Origin: Peteryoungia ipomoeae
GTDB taxonomy: Bacteria > Pseudomonadota > Alphaproteobacteria > Rhizobiales > Rhizobiaceae
Reading direction: 5' to 3'
Assembly: GCF_004912165.1 (NCBI RefSeq)
Contig: NZ_STGV01000001.1
Location: 992,001-1,056,000, forward strand
DNA length: 64,000 nt
Below the pieces are notes generated by a model. The model ran no database searches. It saw only the letters and a list, made by a program, of their open reading frames with translations, and had not been told where the DNA came from. Of the stretch, positions 37,901 through 46,093 are shown piece by piece; the stretch's first letter is position 1, and each line of letters opens with the position of its first letter. The position numbers and the translations under genes were made by a program.

Positions 37901-38433
37901 CGGGCTTCGGCGCCCGCCTTGTTGCCATCGCGCAGCAGGCGATCCACTGGCCCGCCAGCCGCACCGGTGAGCGCGATCAGCCCTTCCGTTCCGATTTCTT
38001 CGAGCCAGCTCTTTTTGACATGGATCGGCTGCCCATTGTCGCCACCGAGATAGGCACGAGAGACGAGATCAACGAGACGCTCATGACCAGCCTCATCGGC
38101 CGCAAGCAAGACGATTGCCGGCAGTTCCGGCAGGTGTCCGTTACCGCCACGCTTTTCGCCGAAGCCATCCTCCAAATCGACGGAGAGCTGGCAACCGATG
38201 ATCGGCTGAATGCCGTCACCCAAAGCCTTTTGCGAGAACTCCAATGCAACGAAAAGATTGTTGGTATCGGTGATCGCAATCGCGGGCTGGCCGTCAGACA
38301 CGGCCTTGCCCAAGATCTTCTTCAGCGGCAAAGCGCCTTCCAGCAACGAAAAGGCGGAATGAACCCGAAGGTGGACGAAGCCAGGACCGGCTGCATTCGT
38401 GTCAGTGGCTTTTTCGCCGATCGCCTCGCCCAT
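34936..38433 (-). CDS. dnaE: DNA polymerase III alpha subunit
   Basis: The replicative polymerase. The 1165-residue protein has the N-terminal PHP domain (FVHLRVHSAFSLLEGALPL), palm aspartates in MPDFDIDFCQERR (D427, D429, D431), GPGRGSGAGSLVAY, the helix-hairpin-helix region and a C-terminal OB fold (LAGTVISRQERKTRTGNKMG). This is a dnaE1-type enzyme in length and N-terminus, not the SOS-linked dnaE2. It is convergent with the L,D-transpeptidase gene, with no terminator between. Upstream is the SOS-type micro-gene at 38547. Confidence 0.97.
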   Translation of the reverse strand: MGEAIGEKATDTNAAGPGFVHLRVHSAFSLLEGALPLKKILGKAVSDGQPAIAITDTNNLFVALEFSQKALGDGIQPIIGCQLSVDLEDGFGEKRGGNGHLPELPAIVLLAADEAGHERLVDLVSRAYLGGDNGQPIHVKKSWLEEIGTEGLIALTGAAGGPVDRLLRDGNKAGAEARLLALKTLFGDRLYVELQRHGRYDRAHESRIVRLAYDHDLPLVATNEAFFPSRNDYDAHDALMAVAHNAIVSNDDRFRLTPDHYLKSREEMQAVFADLPEALENTIEIARRCSFVLDTRKPILPRFTGGSDDPEEAEREEALELRRQAEEGLDQRLAALGMAPGYEEKDYRERLEFELSVIERMKFPGYFLIVSDFIKWAKQHDIPVGPGRGSGAGSLVAYALTITDVDPLRFSLLFERFLNPERVSMPDFDIDFCQERREEVIRYVQRKYGREQVGQIITFGSLQARAALRDVGRVLEMSYGQVDKICKLVPNNPANPTPLSKAIEEEPKLQEAAAEEPVVARLLEIAQKIEGLYRHASTHAAGIVIGDRPLSKLVPMYRDPRSDMPVTQFNMKWVEQAGLVKFDFLGLKTLTVLKTAVDFVREQRGVSVDLAAIPLDDKLTYEMLSRGETVGVFQVESAGMRKALIGMRPDCIEDIIALVALYRPGPMENIPVYNARKHGEEEIESIHPTIDYLLKETQGVIVYQEQVMQIAQVLSGYSLGEADLLRRAMGKKIKEEMDKQRARFVDGAVKNGVSKPQADNIFDLLAKFANYGFNKSHAAAYAIVSYQTAYMKAHYPVEFLAASMTLDMANTEKLVDFRQDAGRLGIEIVPPSVQTSFRHFQTGPKRIYYALAALKGVGEAAVEHIVSVRGDTPFESLEDFCLRIDPKQVNRRVFESLIAAGAFDCFGRDRAELIGSLDRIMGYAQRAQENAVSGQSDMFGSGGATGPEKIAFAPYAPWLPSEKLMREFQVLGFYLSAHPLDSYRDLLDKLRVQNFADFSGAVRQGATAGRLAGTVISRQERKTRTGNKMGIVTFSDASGQYEAVLFSEGLNQYRDLLEAGKSLVITVQAEERPEGIGLRIQTAQSLEEQSIRMQKALRVYVRDSGPLRAVAAHLNTRGDGLVSFIVIKEEGQREIEVELTERFRISPEIAAAMRSTPGVLDVELV

Positions 38434-38494
38434 GGTCTTGCCCCCGCACTTCCTGAATCGACAACCGTCTCAGCACAAGGGGAATACCGAAAAC

Positions 38495-38508
38495 CGACGG
38501 AAGCGTCG
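38495..38508 (-). terminator. Weak terminator-like hairpin between the micro-gene and dnaE
   Basis: On the minus strand CGACG-CTTC-CGTCG is followed by GTTTTCGG. If active it would give the 28-codon gene its own short mRNA of about 160 bases. Confidence 0.35.
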
Positions 38509-38546
38509 ATTGCAAAGCGGCGCGAACCACGTTTCACCACTGCAAA

Positions 38547-38633
38547 TTACAAGGCCATCATCAGAATGGCCATGCTGCCGACAAAGACTGCCATTGAGGC
38601 GAATGCGGCAACGTCACGAAGTAGATCCGTCAT
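38547..38633 (-). CDS. 28-residue single-span membrane peptide, SOS-controlled (SidA-like candidate)
   Basis: A 28-codon gene. It starts MTDLLRDV and then becomes one hydrophobic helix (about residues 8-28, rich in Ala, Met, Val and Leu) ending in AILMMAL. GGGAG lies 6 bases before the ATG, an ideal ribosome site. A TTGACA promoter stands upstream with an exact LexA box in its spacer. Size, single membrane span and LexA control match SidA of Caulobacter, a 29-residue inner-membrane SOS inhibitor of cell division that acts on late divisome proteins. I do not claim sequence homology to SidA; the function is inference from architecture. The gene ends 113 bases before dnaE. Confidence 0.72.
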   Translation of the reverse strand: MTDLLRDVAAFASMAVFVGSMAILMMAL

Positions 38634-38660
38634 GTTTGGCTCCCATCTCTTTATGTTTTT

Positions 38661-38689
38661 ATTTTGTTCTTCCTCTGTTCCCTTGTCAA
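38661..38689 (-). promoter_or_regulatory. Promoter of the 28-residue peptide gene (possibly also dnaE)
   Basis: On the minus strand TTGACA (38689-38684), a 17-base spacer and CAAAAT (38666-38661). The -35 is a perfect consensus. The start point would be near 38654, leaving a leader of about 20 bases. Confidence 0.7.
38666..38680 (-). promoter_or_regulatory. LexA (SOS) box, GTTC-N7-GTTC
   Basis: GTTCTTCCTCTGTTC on the + strand (GAAC-N7-GAAC on the transcribed strand) is an exact match to the alphaproteobacterial LexA site. It lies between the -35 and -10 of the promoter, where repressor binding would exclude RNA polymerase. Confidence 0.75.
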
Positions 38690-38817
38690 CCTAAAAAAGC
38701 ACAGGGAAATCGAATGCGATTTCGGGCGCCGTCAAAATGATGACGACGTCGTGGCTGCCGTCGCCACATTTGACGTCGCAGAAATGCCCGAGAGAAAATT
38801 TGATCGCGGCACAAACA

Positions 38818-38848
38818 GACGCCTCGCGTCGCCTCCCCGAAGAGAGGC
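38818..38848 (-). terminator. Tandem hairpins after lolD
   Basis: On the minus strand a 7-bp stem (with one G-T pair) closed by a TTCG tetraloop (38848-38831) is followed directly by GACGC-N3-GCGTC (38830-38818), then CTGTTTGTG. Together they look like the terminator of the lolCD genes, though the T-run is short. Confidence 0.55.
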
Positions 38849-38882
38849 AACGCGTTTCGTTTAAGCGGCGATGACGCGAAAC

Positions 38883-39572
<690 letters not shown>

Positions 39573-39586
39573 CGGTATCGGCATCC

Positions 39587-40900
39587 TTATTCGTATCGCA
39601 GGGCCTGCACGGGATCGAGCTTGGAGGCTCGCCATGCGGGAAAGATCGTCGCGAGGAAAGACAGGCTGAGTGCCATGATGACGACAGACAGCGTCTCGCT
39701 GACATTCATGTCCGCCGGCAGCTGGCTCAGGAAATAGAGTTCCGGATCGAACATCACGGTTCCGGAAATCCAGGAAAAGAACTGTCGGATCGACTCGATG
39801 TTGAGGCAGACAATCACACCCAGCAGCACGCCGGCGAAAGTTCCTGCCGTGCCAATCGCCGCCCCTGTCATGAAGAAGATCCGCATGACGGCATTGGAGC
39901 TTGCGCCCATGGTGCGAAGGATCGCGATATCACTCGACTTGTCCTTCACCAGCATGATCAGCCCGGAGATGATGTTGAGCGCCGCCACAAGCACAATCAG
40001 CGTCAGGATCATGAACATGACGTTCCGCTCGACCTGAAGGGCCGAGAAGAAGGTCTGATTCCGCTGGCGCCAGTCCGTGATGAAGATCTGACGCCCCGCG
40101 GCCTGCTCGATCAGCGGGCGAAGGCGATCGACATCATCGGGATTGTTGATGAAAAGCTCGATTGACTGCACGATGCCTTCGGCATTGAAATAGAGCTGCG
40201 ACTCTTCCAGCGGCATGTAGATGATCGAGGCGTCGTATTCCGACATGCCGATCTCGAAGATACCCGAGACAGGGTAGGACTTGACGCGCGGATTGACACC
40301 GAGCGGCGTGATATCCCCCTCCGGAGACACCAGCGTGATGATATCGCCAGCCGAAAGACCGAGCTGAGCGGCCATCCTGGAACCGACGAGAACGCCCTGC
40401 CCCGCAGCAAAGCCGACCATATCGCCCTGCCGGATATTGCCGGAGACGGTGGCAAGCTTGGTCAGATCATCAGGCCGGATGCCGCGCACCAGCGCGCCGG
40501 TGCCGGCGCCCTCTCGTCCTGAGGCAAGTGTTTGGCCTTCCACCAGCGGCAGGGCCATCGCCACACCCTCAACGCCAGCGATCCGGTCGGCAAGCGCTGC
40601 GTAGTCCGAGAGCGGCTGATCGACCGCCTGGACAATCATGTGGCCGTTGATGCCGAGAATGCGCGACACGAGCTCGGTACGGAAACCGTTCATGACCGCC
40701 ATGACGATGATCAACGTCGCAACGCCCAGCATGATGCCGATGAAGGAGAAACCCGCGATCACCGAAATGAAGGCCTCCTTGCGGCGAGCGCGAAGGTAGC
40801 GCCAAGCCACCATTCGCTCGAAGCCGGAGAAGGGCCGCGCAGTTGCGGCCTCTCCGGCGTTTGAGGTCTCGTTACCAGCGGCTGGGTTGGCCATGGTCAC
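39587..40900 (-). CDS. lolC: Lipoprotein-releasing ABC transporter permease LolC/LolE
   Basis: A 437-residue inner-membrane permease. One helix after the N-terminal [29 protein letters not shown] signature-like segment (positions 25-55), then a periplasmic domain of about 220 residues, then three C-terminal helices starting near [20 protein letters not shown] and ending at [20 protein letters not shown]. This is the MacB/LolC fold. Only one permease gene is present, so it may act as a homodimer (LolF type), as in many alphaproteobacteria. Confidence 0.92.
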   Translation of the reverse strand: MTMANPAAGNETSNAGEAATARPFSGFERMVAWRYLRARRKEAFISVIAGFSFIGIMLGVATLIIVMAVMNGFRTELVSRILGINGHMIVQAVDQPLSDYAALADRIAGVEGVAMALPLVEGQTLASGREGAGTGALVRGIRPDDLTKLATVSGNIRQGDMVGFAAGQGVLVGSRMAAQLGLSAGDIITLVSPEGDITPLGVNPRVKSYPVSGIFEIGMSEYDASIIYMPLEESQLYFNAEGIVQSIELFINNPDDVDRLRPLIEQAAGRQIFITDWRQRNQTFFSALQVERNVMFMILTLIVLVAALNIISGLIMLVKDKSSDIAILRTMGASSNAVMRIFFMTGAAIGTAGTFAGVLLGVIVCLNIESIRQFFSWISGTVMFDPELYFLSQLPADMNVSETLSVVIMALSLSFLATIFPAWRASKLDPVQALRYE

Positions 40901-40944
40901 TCCTTGCCGTTATTTCGCGCTCGTGTGCGTCTGATCGTTTTCGA

Positions 40945-42267
40945 TCAAGCGGTCAGCTTGTTGATCGCAGCTTCGATCGTCAGCGTTTCGCGGGCACCCG
41001 TCTTGCGATCCTTCAACTCAACCTCACCGGCCGCAACCGCACGCGGTCCCGCGATCACCTGGACCGGAACACCGATCAGGTCAGCGGTGGCAAACTTCGT
41101 GCCGGCACGATCGTCGGTATCGTCGTAGAGTACATCCTTGCCGGCATTCTGCAGGGCTGCGTAAAGCCGCTCGCAGGTGCTGTCGCAGGCCTCATCGCCC
41201 GGCTTCATGTTGATGACGACCGCGTTGAAGGGCGCGATCGACTCCGGCCAGATGATGCCGTTCTCGTCGTGCGATGCCTCGATGATCGCCGGCACAAGAC
41301 GGGTCGGACCGATGCCATAAGACCCCATATGGACAGGGTGCTCCTTGCCGTCGGGCCCCTGAACCTTGGCGCCCATCGGCTCGGAATACTTCGTGCCGAA
41401 ATAGAAGATATGGCCGACTTCAATGCCGCGGGCAGACAGGCGGTCGCCTTCGCCTATGGCGGCAAATGCGGCCTCGTCGTGCATTTCGGAGGTTGCGGCG
41501 TAGACCGAGGTCCACTTGTCAAAGATCGTCTGCAGGCCTTCGACATTGTCGAAATCGGTATCGACAGGCGGGATGTCGAAATCGACGAAGCTCTTGTGGC
41601 AGAAAACTTCGGATTCGCCGGTATCGGCGAGAATGATGAATTCGTGGCTGTGGTTGCCGCCGATCGGTCCGGTGTCGGCACGCATCGGAATGGCGCGCAG
41701 ACCGAGACGATCGAAGGTGCGCAGGTAAGCGACGAACATCTTGTTGTAGGAATGGATCGCTTCGGCCTGCGTCAGGTCGAAGGAATAGGCGTCCTTCATC
41801 AGGAACTCGCGCGAGCGCATTGTGCCGAAGCGCGGACGGATCTCGTCACGGAACTTCAGCTGGATGTGGTAAAGGTTGAGCGGAAGACTCTTGTAGGACT
41901 TCACATAGGACCGGAAGATATCGGTCACCATTTCCTCGTTCGTCGGACCGTACAGCATGGGGCGGTCCTGGCGATCGCGAATGCGCAGCATTTCCTTGCC
42001 GTAGTCTTCGTAACGACCGCTTTCCTGCCAGAGATCGGCCGACTGCAGCGTCGGCATCGACAGCTCGATGGCGCCGGCACGATTCTGCTCCTCGCGAATG
42101 ACGGCGTTCACCTTGTCCAGAACGCGCTTCCCGAGCGGCAGCCACGAATAGATGCCCTGGCTCTGCTGGCGGATCATGCCGGTGCGAAGCATCAGGCGGT
42201 GAGAAACGATTTCAGCTTCCTTGGGGGTTTCCTTCAGGATTGGCATGAAGTAGCGCGACAGACGCAT
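40945..42267 (-). CDS. proS: Prolyl-tRNA synthetase, short form without the editing insertion
   Basis: ProRS charges tRNA-Pro. The 440-residue enzyme has class II motif 1 ([19 protein letters not shown]), motif 2 ([25 protein letters not shown]), motif 3 ([11 protein letters not shown]) and the anticodon-binding C-terminal domain. The roughly 180-residue INS editing domain of E. coli ProRS is absent: motif 2 is followed closely by the catalytic core, as is usual in alphaproteobacteria. The ATG at 42265-42267 has GGAAG 6 bases upstream and gives the start [15 protein letters not shown]; 13 further upstream codons are ignored. Confidence 0.97.
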   Translation of the reverse strand: MRLSRYFMPILKETPKEAEIVSHRLMLRTGMIRQQSQGIYSWLPLGKRVLDKVNAVIREEQNRAGAIELSMPTLQSADLWQESGRYEDYGKEMLRIRDRQDRPMLYGPTNEEMVTDIFRSYVKSYKSLPLNLYHIQLKFRDEIRPRFGTMRSREFLMKDAYSFDLTQAEAIHSYNKMFVAYLRTFDRLGLRAIPMRADTGPIGGNHSHEFIILADTGESEVFCHKSFVDFDIPPVDTDFDNVEGLQTIFDKWTSVYAATSEMHDEAAFAAIGEGDRLSARGIEVGHIFYFGTKYSEPMGAKVQGPDGKEHPVHMGSYGIGPTRLVPAIIEASHDENGIIWPESIAPFNAVVINMKPGDEACDSTCERLYAALQNAGKDVLYDDTDDRAGTKFATADLIGVPVQVIAGPRAVAAGEVELKDRKTGARETLTIEAAINKLTA

Positions 42268-42576
42268 AAAGACTTCCAGATGGTTGGAGGATTTCGTGAG
42301 AAGCACGGAATCAACGATTGAAACGGGATATCAGACAGCGTTCATAACCCTTCGGCCTCTAGAAGAAAACCCGCAACGCGCTCGCTAAGCGGTCGCCCAC
42401 AGAAGCAAGCCACTTCTTGACGTCACCGTGTTGGAAGTCGCCCTTTTCCGAGGCGCAATTCGGATCCTGCATGACAGCGGTGCGACAAATGCGTCCCGGA
42501 CATTTTTTTCCTCCGAGTGTTACAAATCTGCAAGTTAGGTAGTGACAACGGTAATTGTTTGGGCTAGCTTCGGCTC

Positions 42577-42723
42577 ATAAAAGAGGCAGGAAGAACGAAT
42601 TCCTGCCACACTCGCGGTCAAGTCTTGGGAGGATCAGATCTTTGGCGCGCTTTGCCGCAGCCCCTTAAATGGTTAAGGATCACGCGAATATTCAAACAAG
42701 GTCTCAGGACCTTGTTTTTTTTT
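42577..42723 (+). ncRNA. Candidate small RNA upstream of proS, opposite strand
   Basis: Three hairpins follow each other on the + strand. GGCAGGAA-N7-TTCCTGCC lies at 42585-42607, CCTTAA-N4-TTAAGG at 42663-42678, and a 10-bp terminator stem with a long T-run at 42694-42723. No + strand protein gene lies upstream: proS begins 310 bases to the left and reads away. A weak promoter (AGTGAC 42541, TAGCTT 42565, 18 bases apart) would start a transcript near 42577, about 147 bases long. Alternatively this is a leader with a short peptide: GGGAGGA at 42638-42644 precedes a TTG with eight codons. I favour an sRNA. Confidence 0.65.
42694..42723 (+). terminator. Strong intrinsic terminator of the proS-side small RNA
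   Basis: AAACAAGGTC and GACCTTGTTT pair perfectly (10 bp, TCAG loop) and are followed by six more T residues. The opposite strand has no T-run after the stem, so it works only for + strand transcripts. Confidence 0.92.
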
Positions 42724-42771
42724 GGCTTGTCGGCAGCCCCACACCTGCAAGGCCAATACAACCGGCCCCGC

Positions 42772-43053
42772 TCAGCGGCCTTCAAGGCCCGGGCCGAACA
42801 CCGGCAAATCCCGGAAGCTCAAGGCAAAATAATTGCCCGCAAGATACCAGGCCCCATAAATCAGCGCGGAGATGACGGTCGTCGTTGCGAATATGCGAAA
42901 CGCCTTGAACCGTGTCGGCGCGCTTGCGACCGTGCCCGGCAACACTTCGTTGTCTTCAGCCTGCGTGCGCATCCCGATCGGCAGGACGACAAACAGCGTC
43001 AACCACCAGATGACGAAATAAACGGCAAAGACAGACAGCAGCGCCACACGCAT
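42772..43053 (-). CDS. DUF1467 membrane protein
   Basis: A 93-residue protein with two membrane segments (LLSVFAVYFVIWWLTLFVVLP at 5-25 and TTTVISALIYGAWYLAG at 57-73). The motif LPIGMRTQAEDNEVLPGTVASAP between them is the DUF1467 hallmark. Function unknown. It ends the nuo-birA-rnj-mce run, 130 bases after mce. Confidence 0.92.
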   Translation of the reverse strand: MRVALLSVFAVYFVIWWLTLFVVLPIGMRTQAEDNEVLPGTVASAPTRFKAFRIFATTTVISALIYGAWYLAGNYFALSFRDLPVFGPGLEGR

Positions 43054-43183
43054 TCCCTTTCGCTCGCCGGGTTAAAACAGCCCCCGGCATCGCCCAGTTT
43101 TTGCTTCTATAGTCGAGAGCGGAGAATAGCACAAAGTCCAAAGCGTCGCACCGCGGAGGATCCGCTTCTGTGCAGCTTTGGTG

Positions 43184-43588
43184 TCAGACCTGTTCCAATT
43201 CGATCAGGGTGCCGAAGAAGTCTTTCGGATGCAGGAAGAGAACCGGCTTGCCATGCGCGCCAATCTTGGGCTCACCGGTGCCGAGAACACGCGCCCCGGC
43301 CGCCAGAAGCTGGTCGCGCGCTTGCAGGATGTCGGCCACTTCATAGCAGATATGGTGCATGCCGCCTGCCGGGTTCTTTTGCAGAAACGCGGCGATGGGT
43401 GACGTTTCGCCCAAGGGCTCGAGAAGCTCGACCTTGGTATTCGGTAGCTCGACGAACACCACTGTGACGCCATGCTCAGGCAGAGATTCGGCGGGAGAAA
43501 CACGGGCGCCAAGCCTATCCCGATAGGAAGCAACAGCGGCCTTCAGATCCGGTACGGCTATGGCAATGTGGTTGACGCGACCGAGCAT
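43184..43588 (-). CDS. mce: Methylmalonyl-CoA epimerase
   Basis: A 134-residue VOC-fold enzyme that interconverts (S)- and (R)-methylmalonyl-CoA in propionate metabolism. Typical sequence: RVNHIAIAVPDLKAAVASYR with metal ligand H7, then TVVFVELPNTKVELLEPLG, GGMHHICYEV with the second histidine, and FLHPKDFFGTLIELEQV at the end, whose Glu is the last ligand. It lies 56 bases after rnj. Confidence 0.95.
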   Translation of the reverse strand: MLGRVNHIAIAVPDLKAAVASYRDRLGARVSPAESLPEHGVTVVFVELPNTKVELLEPLGETSPIAAFLQKNPAGGMHHICYEVADILQARDQLLAAGARVLGTGEPKIGAHGKPVLFLHPKDFFGTLIELEQV

Positions 43589-43644
43589 GCTGTCCTCCTC
43601 GAGATGGCGGGGCGATACTAAGATCGCCCCATGCCCCGCGTCCC

Positions 43645-45312
43645 TCAGACTTTGGTCAAAAACACCGTGACGATCGGTTTCTTACCCCAGGCTTCGTTGG
43701 CCGCAGACCGAACAGCGCGGCGCACTGCTTCGCGGACTGTGTCCAGTTCCTTGCGCCGGCTTCGCGGAATGCTTTCGACAGCACCCAGTACGGCGTCATA
43801 AAGCGTGTCTTCCATCAACTCGCCCTCGTGATCCAGTTCCGGCAAGCCGAAAGCCTCCACGTCGGGATCACCGACAAAGTCGAAGCGGCTGTCCAGGATC
43901 ACATTCACGGCGACATGGCCGACATAGGCGAGCTTCTTGCGGTCTGAGATACCCATCTCATCCAGCGACCCCACCAGGCGGCCGTCCTTGTAGACACGCC
44001 CGAACGGTGCTTCATCGATGACTTCTGCGGGACCGGGCGCCAAGCGCAGCACATCGCCGTTGCGCACCCGCGGCACCTGGCCGATACCGGCCTGAAGTGC
44101 GAGATCGCGCTGGGCCACCAGATGCGCGGCTTCGCCGTGAACAGGAACCAGGATCTGCGGCTTTGTCCACTCATACATCTTGAGCAGCTCGTTGCGGCGT
44201 GGATGTCCTGAGACATGCACCAGTGCGTCGCTATCCGTCACGATATGCACACCCTGCTCGATCAGGCCGTTCTTGATGTCAAGAATCGCCTTTTCGTTGC
44301 CGGGAATGGCACGCGAGGAGAAGACCACGGTATCACCGGCGGCCAGCGCCACATTGCGCATCTCATCACGCGAGAGCTTGGCGAGAGCCGCCCGCGGCTC
44401 ACCCTGGCTGCCCGTCAGGATAACGACGACCTTGTCGCGCGGGATGTAGCCATATTCGTCTTCGGCGATGAAAGGCTTGATGCCCTGCATGATGCCGATG
44501 TCATCGGCCACTGCCGTCACGCGCTTCAGCGAACTGCCAAGCAGCAGCACTTCGCGACCTGCTGCCTCGGCTGCGAGCGCGATGGAGCGGATACGGCCGA
44601 CGTTGGACGAAAAGGTCGTGATCGCCACCCTGCCCTCTGCCGCTTCGATGATCTTGCGCAGCCCCTCGGAGACTTCCTCCTCGGAGGGCGAAACACCATC
44701 GCGCACGGCATTGGTGCTGTCGCAGAGCAGAGCCAGCACACCTTCATCGCCAACGGCACGGAAGCGGGCTTCATCGGTCAGTGGGCCGAGCGAGGGGTTG
44801 TGGTCGATCTTCCAGTCGCCGGTATGTACGACATTGCCGAGCGGCGTGCGGATGACCAGCGACATCGGCTCGGGGATCGAGTGATTGACGCCGATGGCCT
44901 CGATCTCGAAGGGGCCGACATTGATCCGGTCGCCCTGCTTGAACGGCGTGATCGGAATTTGCGCACGCGAGCCTTCGTAGTCGCGCTTGGCCTCCAACAT
45001 GCCGGCGGTGAAGCCGGAGGCATAGACCGGCACGTTGAGACCCGGCCAGAGGTCGTTCAGCGCACCGTAATGGTCCTCATGCGCATGGGTGATGATGATG
45101 CCCTTGAGGTTCTTCTTCTGCGCCTTGATGAAGCCGATATCGGGCAGAACGAGGTCGACACCCGGAAGATCGGGTCCAGCAAAGGTGACGCCGCAATCGA
45201 CCATGATCCACTGACGGTTCGACGGAGGCCCGTAGCCGTAGAGTGCGAGGTTCATGCCGATTTCACCCACGCCGCCCAGCGGCAGGAAAACCAGTTCGTC
45301 GTTCTTGGCCAT
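43645..45312 (-). CDS. rnj: Ribonuclease J
   Basis: RNase J is a metallo-beta-lactamase-fold endo- and 5'-3' exoribonuclease; in alphaproteobacteria it matures rRNA and turns over mRNA. The 555-residue protein has the zinc motif HAHEDH at 76-81, the beta-CASP domain (ITTFSSNVGRIRSIALAA, LTGSQGEPRAALAKLS and VHVSGHPRRNELLKMYEWTKP) and a C-terminal domain rich in basic residues. It starts 20 bases after birA. Confidence 0.96.
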   Translation of the reverse strand: MAKNDELVFLPLGGVGEIGMNLALYGYGPPSNRQWIMVDCGVTFAGPDLPGVDLVLPDIGFIKAQKKNLKGIIITHAHEDHYGALNDLWPGLNVPVYASGFTAGMLEAKRDYEGSRAQIPITPFKQGDRINVGPFEIEAIGVNHSIPEPMSLVIRTPLGNVVHTGDWKIDHNPSLGPLTDEARFRAVGDEGVLALLCDSTNAVRDGVSPSEEEVSEGLRKIIEAAEGRVAITTFSSNVGRIRSIALAAEAAGREVLLLGSSLKRVTAVADDIGIMQGIKPFIAEDEYGYIPRDKVVVILTGSQGEPRAALAKLSRDEMRNVALAAGDTVVFSSRAIPGNEKAILDIKNGLIEQGVHIVTDSDALVHVSGHPRRNELLKMYEWTKPQILVPVHGEAAHLVAQRDLALQAGIGQVPRVRNGDVLRLAPGPAEVIDEAPFGRVYKDGRLVGSLDEMGISDRKKLAYVGHVAVNVILDSRFDFVGDPDVEAFGLPELDHEGELMEDTLYDAVLGAVESIPRSRRKELDTVREAVRRAVRSAANEAWGKKPIVTVFLTKV

Positions 45313-45332
45313 TCTTCTTATCCGTTCCAGTC

Positions 45333-46082
45333 TTACCCGAAAAACACGTCTCCGGCGGCTATCGCCTGAATTCCTTCGGCGCCGCGGTCGAGCAACAACA
45401 GTCCCTTATCATCGATTCCGGAAAAGATACCCGAAATCGAACGATCAGGAAGATTGACTGTGATTTTCTCGCCGAGCCCACAGGCCACCGCGCGCCAGCG
45501 ATCGACAATCTCGGCAACCGCCCGGCCCTCGTCCCAAATCGCCAGATACTCGGCCATGGCGGCGAAGAGATGCGCAAAGAACTGCTGCGGCCCGATGTCC
45601 GCACCGTTCTCGGCAAGGCTCGTCACCGGATACTGCGACAGTTCGGGCCGATGCCGGATGTTGATGCCGATGCCGATGGCCAGCGCCAGCCGGTCGCCGA
45701 CGCGTTCGGCCTCGAGCAGGATGCCCGACGTCTTGCGGCGCTCGATCATCACGTCGTTCGGCCACTTCACTTCCGCAGGCGGCGCGCCCGGTGGAAGCAC
45801 CCGCGAGATGGCGGCATGGACGGCAAGCGAGACGACCAACGGCAAGGTCCCGATCGCCTGCTGGGGCGCGGGGTCGATCAGCAGGAGGGATGAATAAAGA
45901 TTTCCTGGCTCGGAGACCCAGGGGCGACCGCGCCGACCCCGGCCGTCGGACTGGCGGTTCGCCGTGATCCACAACAAACCAGGATCGCCCGCGCGAGCGC
46001 GGGCGATGGCGATGGTGTTGGTCGACGAAACCTCATCGAGGGCCTCGTGCCGGAAATCGTCAATCGACATCCGGCGCGACAT
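45333..46082 (-). CDS. birA: Biotin--[acetyl-CoA-carboxylase] ligase
   Basis: BirA attaches biotin to AccB. The 249-residue enzyme has the biotin/ATP loop DGRGRRGRPW, the KWPNDV motif and LLEAERVGDRLALAIGIGIN. There is no N-terminal HTH, so it is a class I ligase without a repressor role. The frame is open far into nuoN, but the ATG at 46082, 11 bases after nuoN, gives the expected start; an ATG four codons later is also possible. Its place after nuoN is usual in rhizobia. Confidence 0.94.
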   Translation of the reverse strand: MSRRMSIDDFRHEALDEVSSTNTIAIARARAGDPGLLWITANRQSDGRGRRGRPWVSEPGNLYSSLLLIDPAPQQAIGTLPLVVSLAVHAAISRVLPPGAPPAEVKWPNDVMIERRKTSGILLEAERVGDRLALAIGIGINIRHRPELSQYPVTSLAENGADIGPQQFFAHLFAAMAEYLAIWDEGRAVAEIVDRWRAVACGLGEKITVNLPDRSISGIFSGIDDKGLLLLDRGAEGIQAIAAGDVFFG

Positions 46083-46093
46083 GGGGATCCCGC

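Larger units (their letters stand above)
38434..38882. other. 449-base region between dnaE and lolD
   Basis: It contains, from right to left on the minus strand, the terminator hairpins of lolCD, a TTGACA promoter with an internal LexA box, the 28-codon gene, a small hairpin (38495-38508) and the dnaE leader. No other gene is seen. Confidence 0.6.
42268..42771. other. Intergenic region between proS and the DUF1467 gene
   Basis: A gap of 504 bases. It must carry the proS promoter (minus strand) and contains the + strand structured RNA with its terminator at its right end. No protein gene is convincing; a short + strand frame at 42669 merely reads through the terminator. Confidence 0.6.

Noticed and set aside
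42669..42875. A 68-codon + strand frame starting at the second hairpin of the proS-side RNA
   Set aside because: It reads straight through a strong terminator and then antisense to the DUF1467 gene, with a Pro/Arg-rich product typical of non-coding frames.
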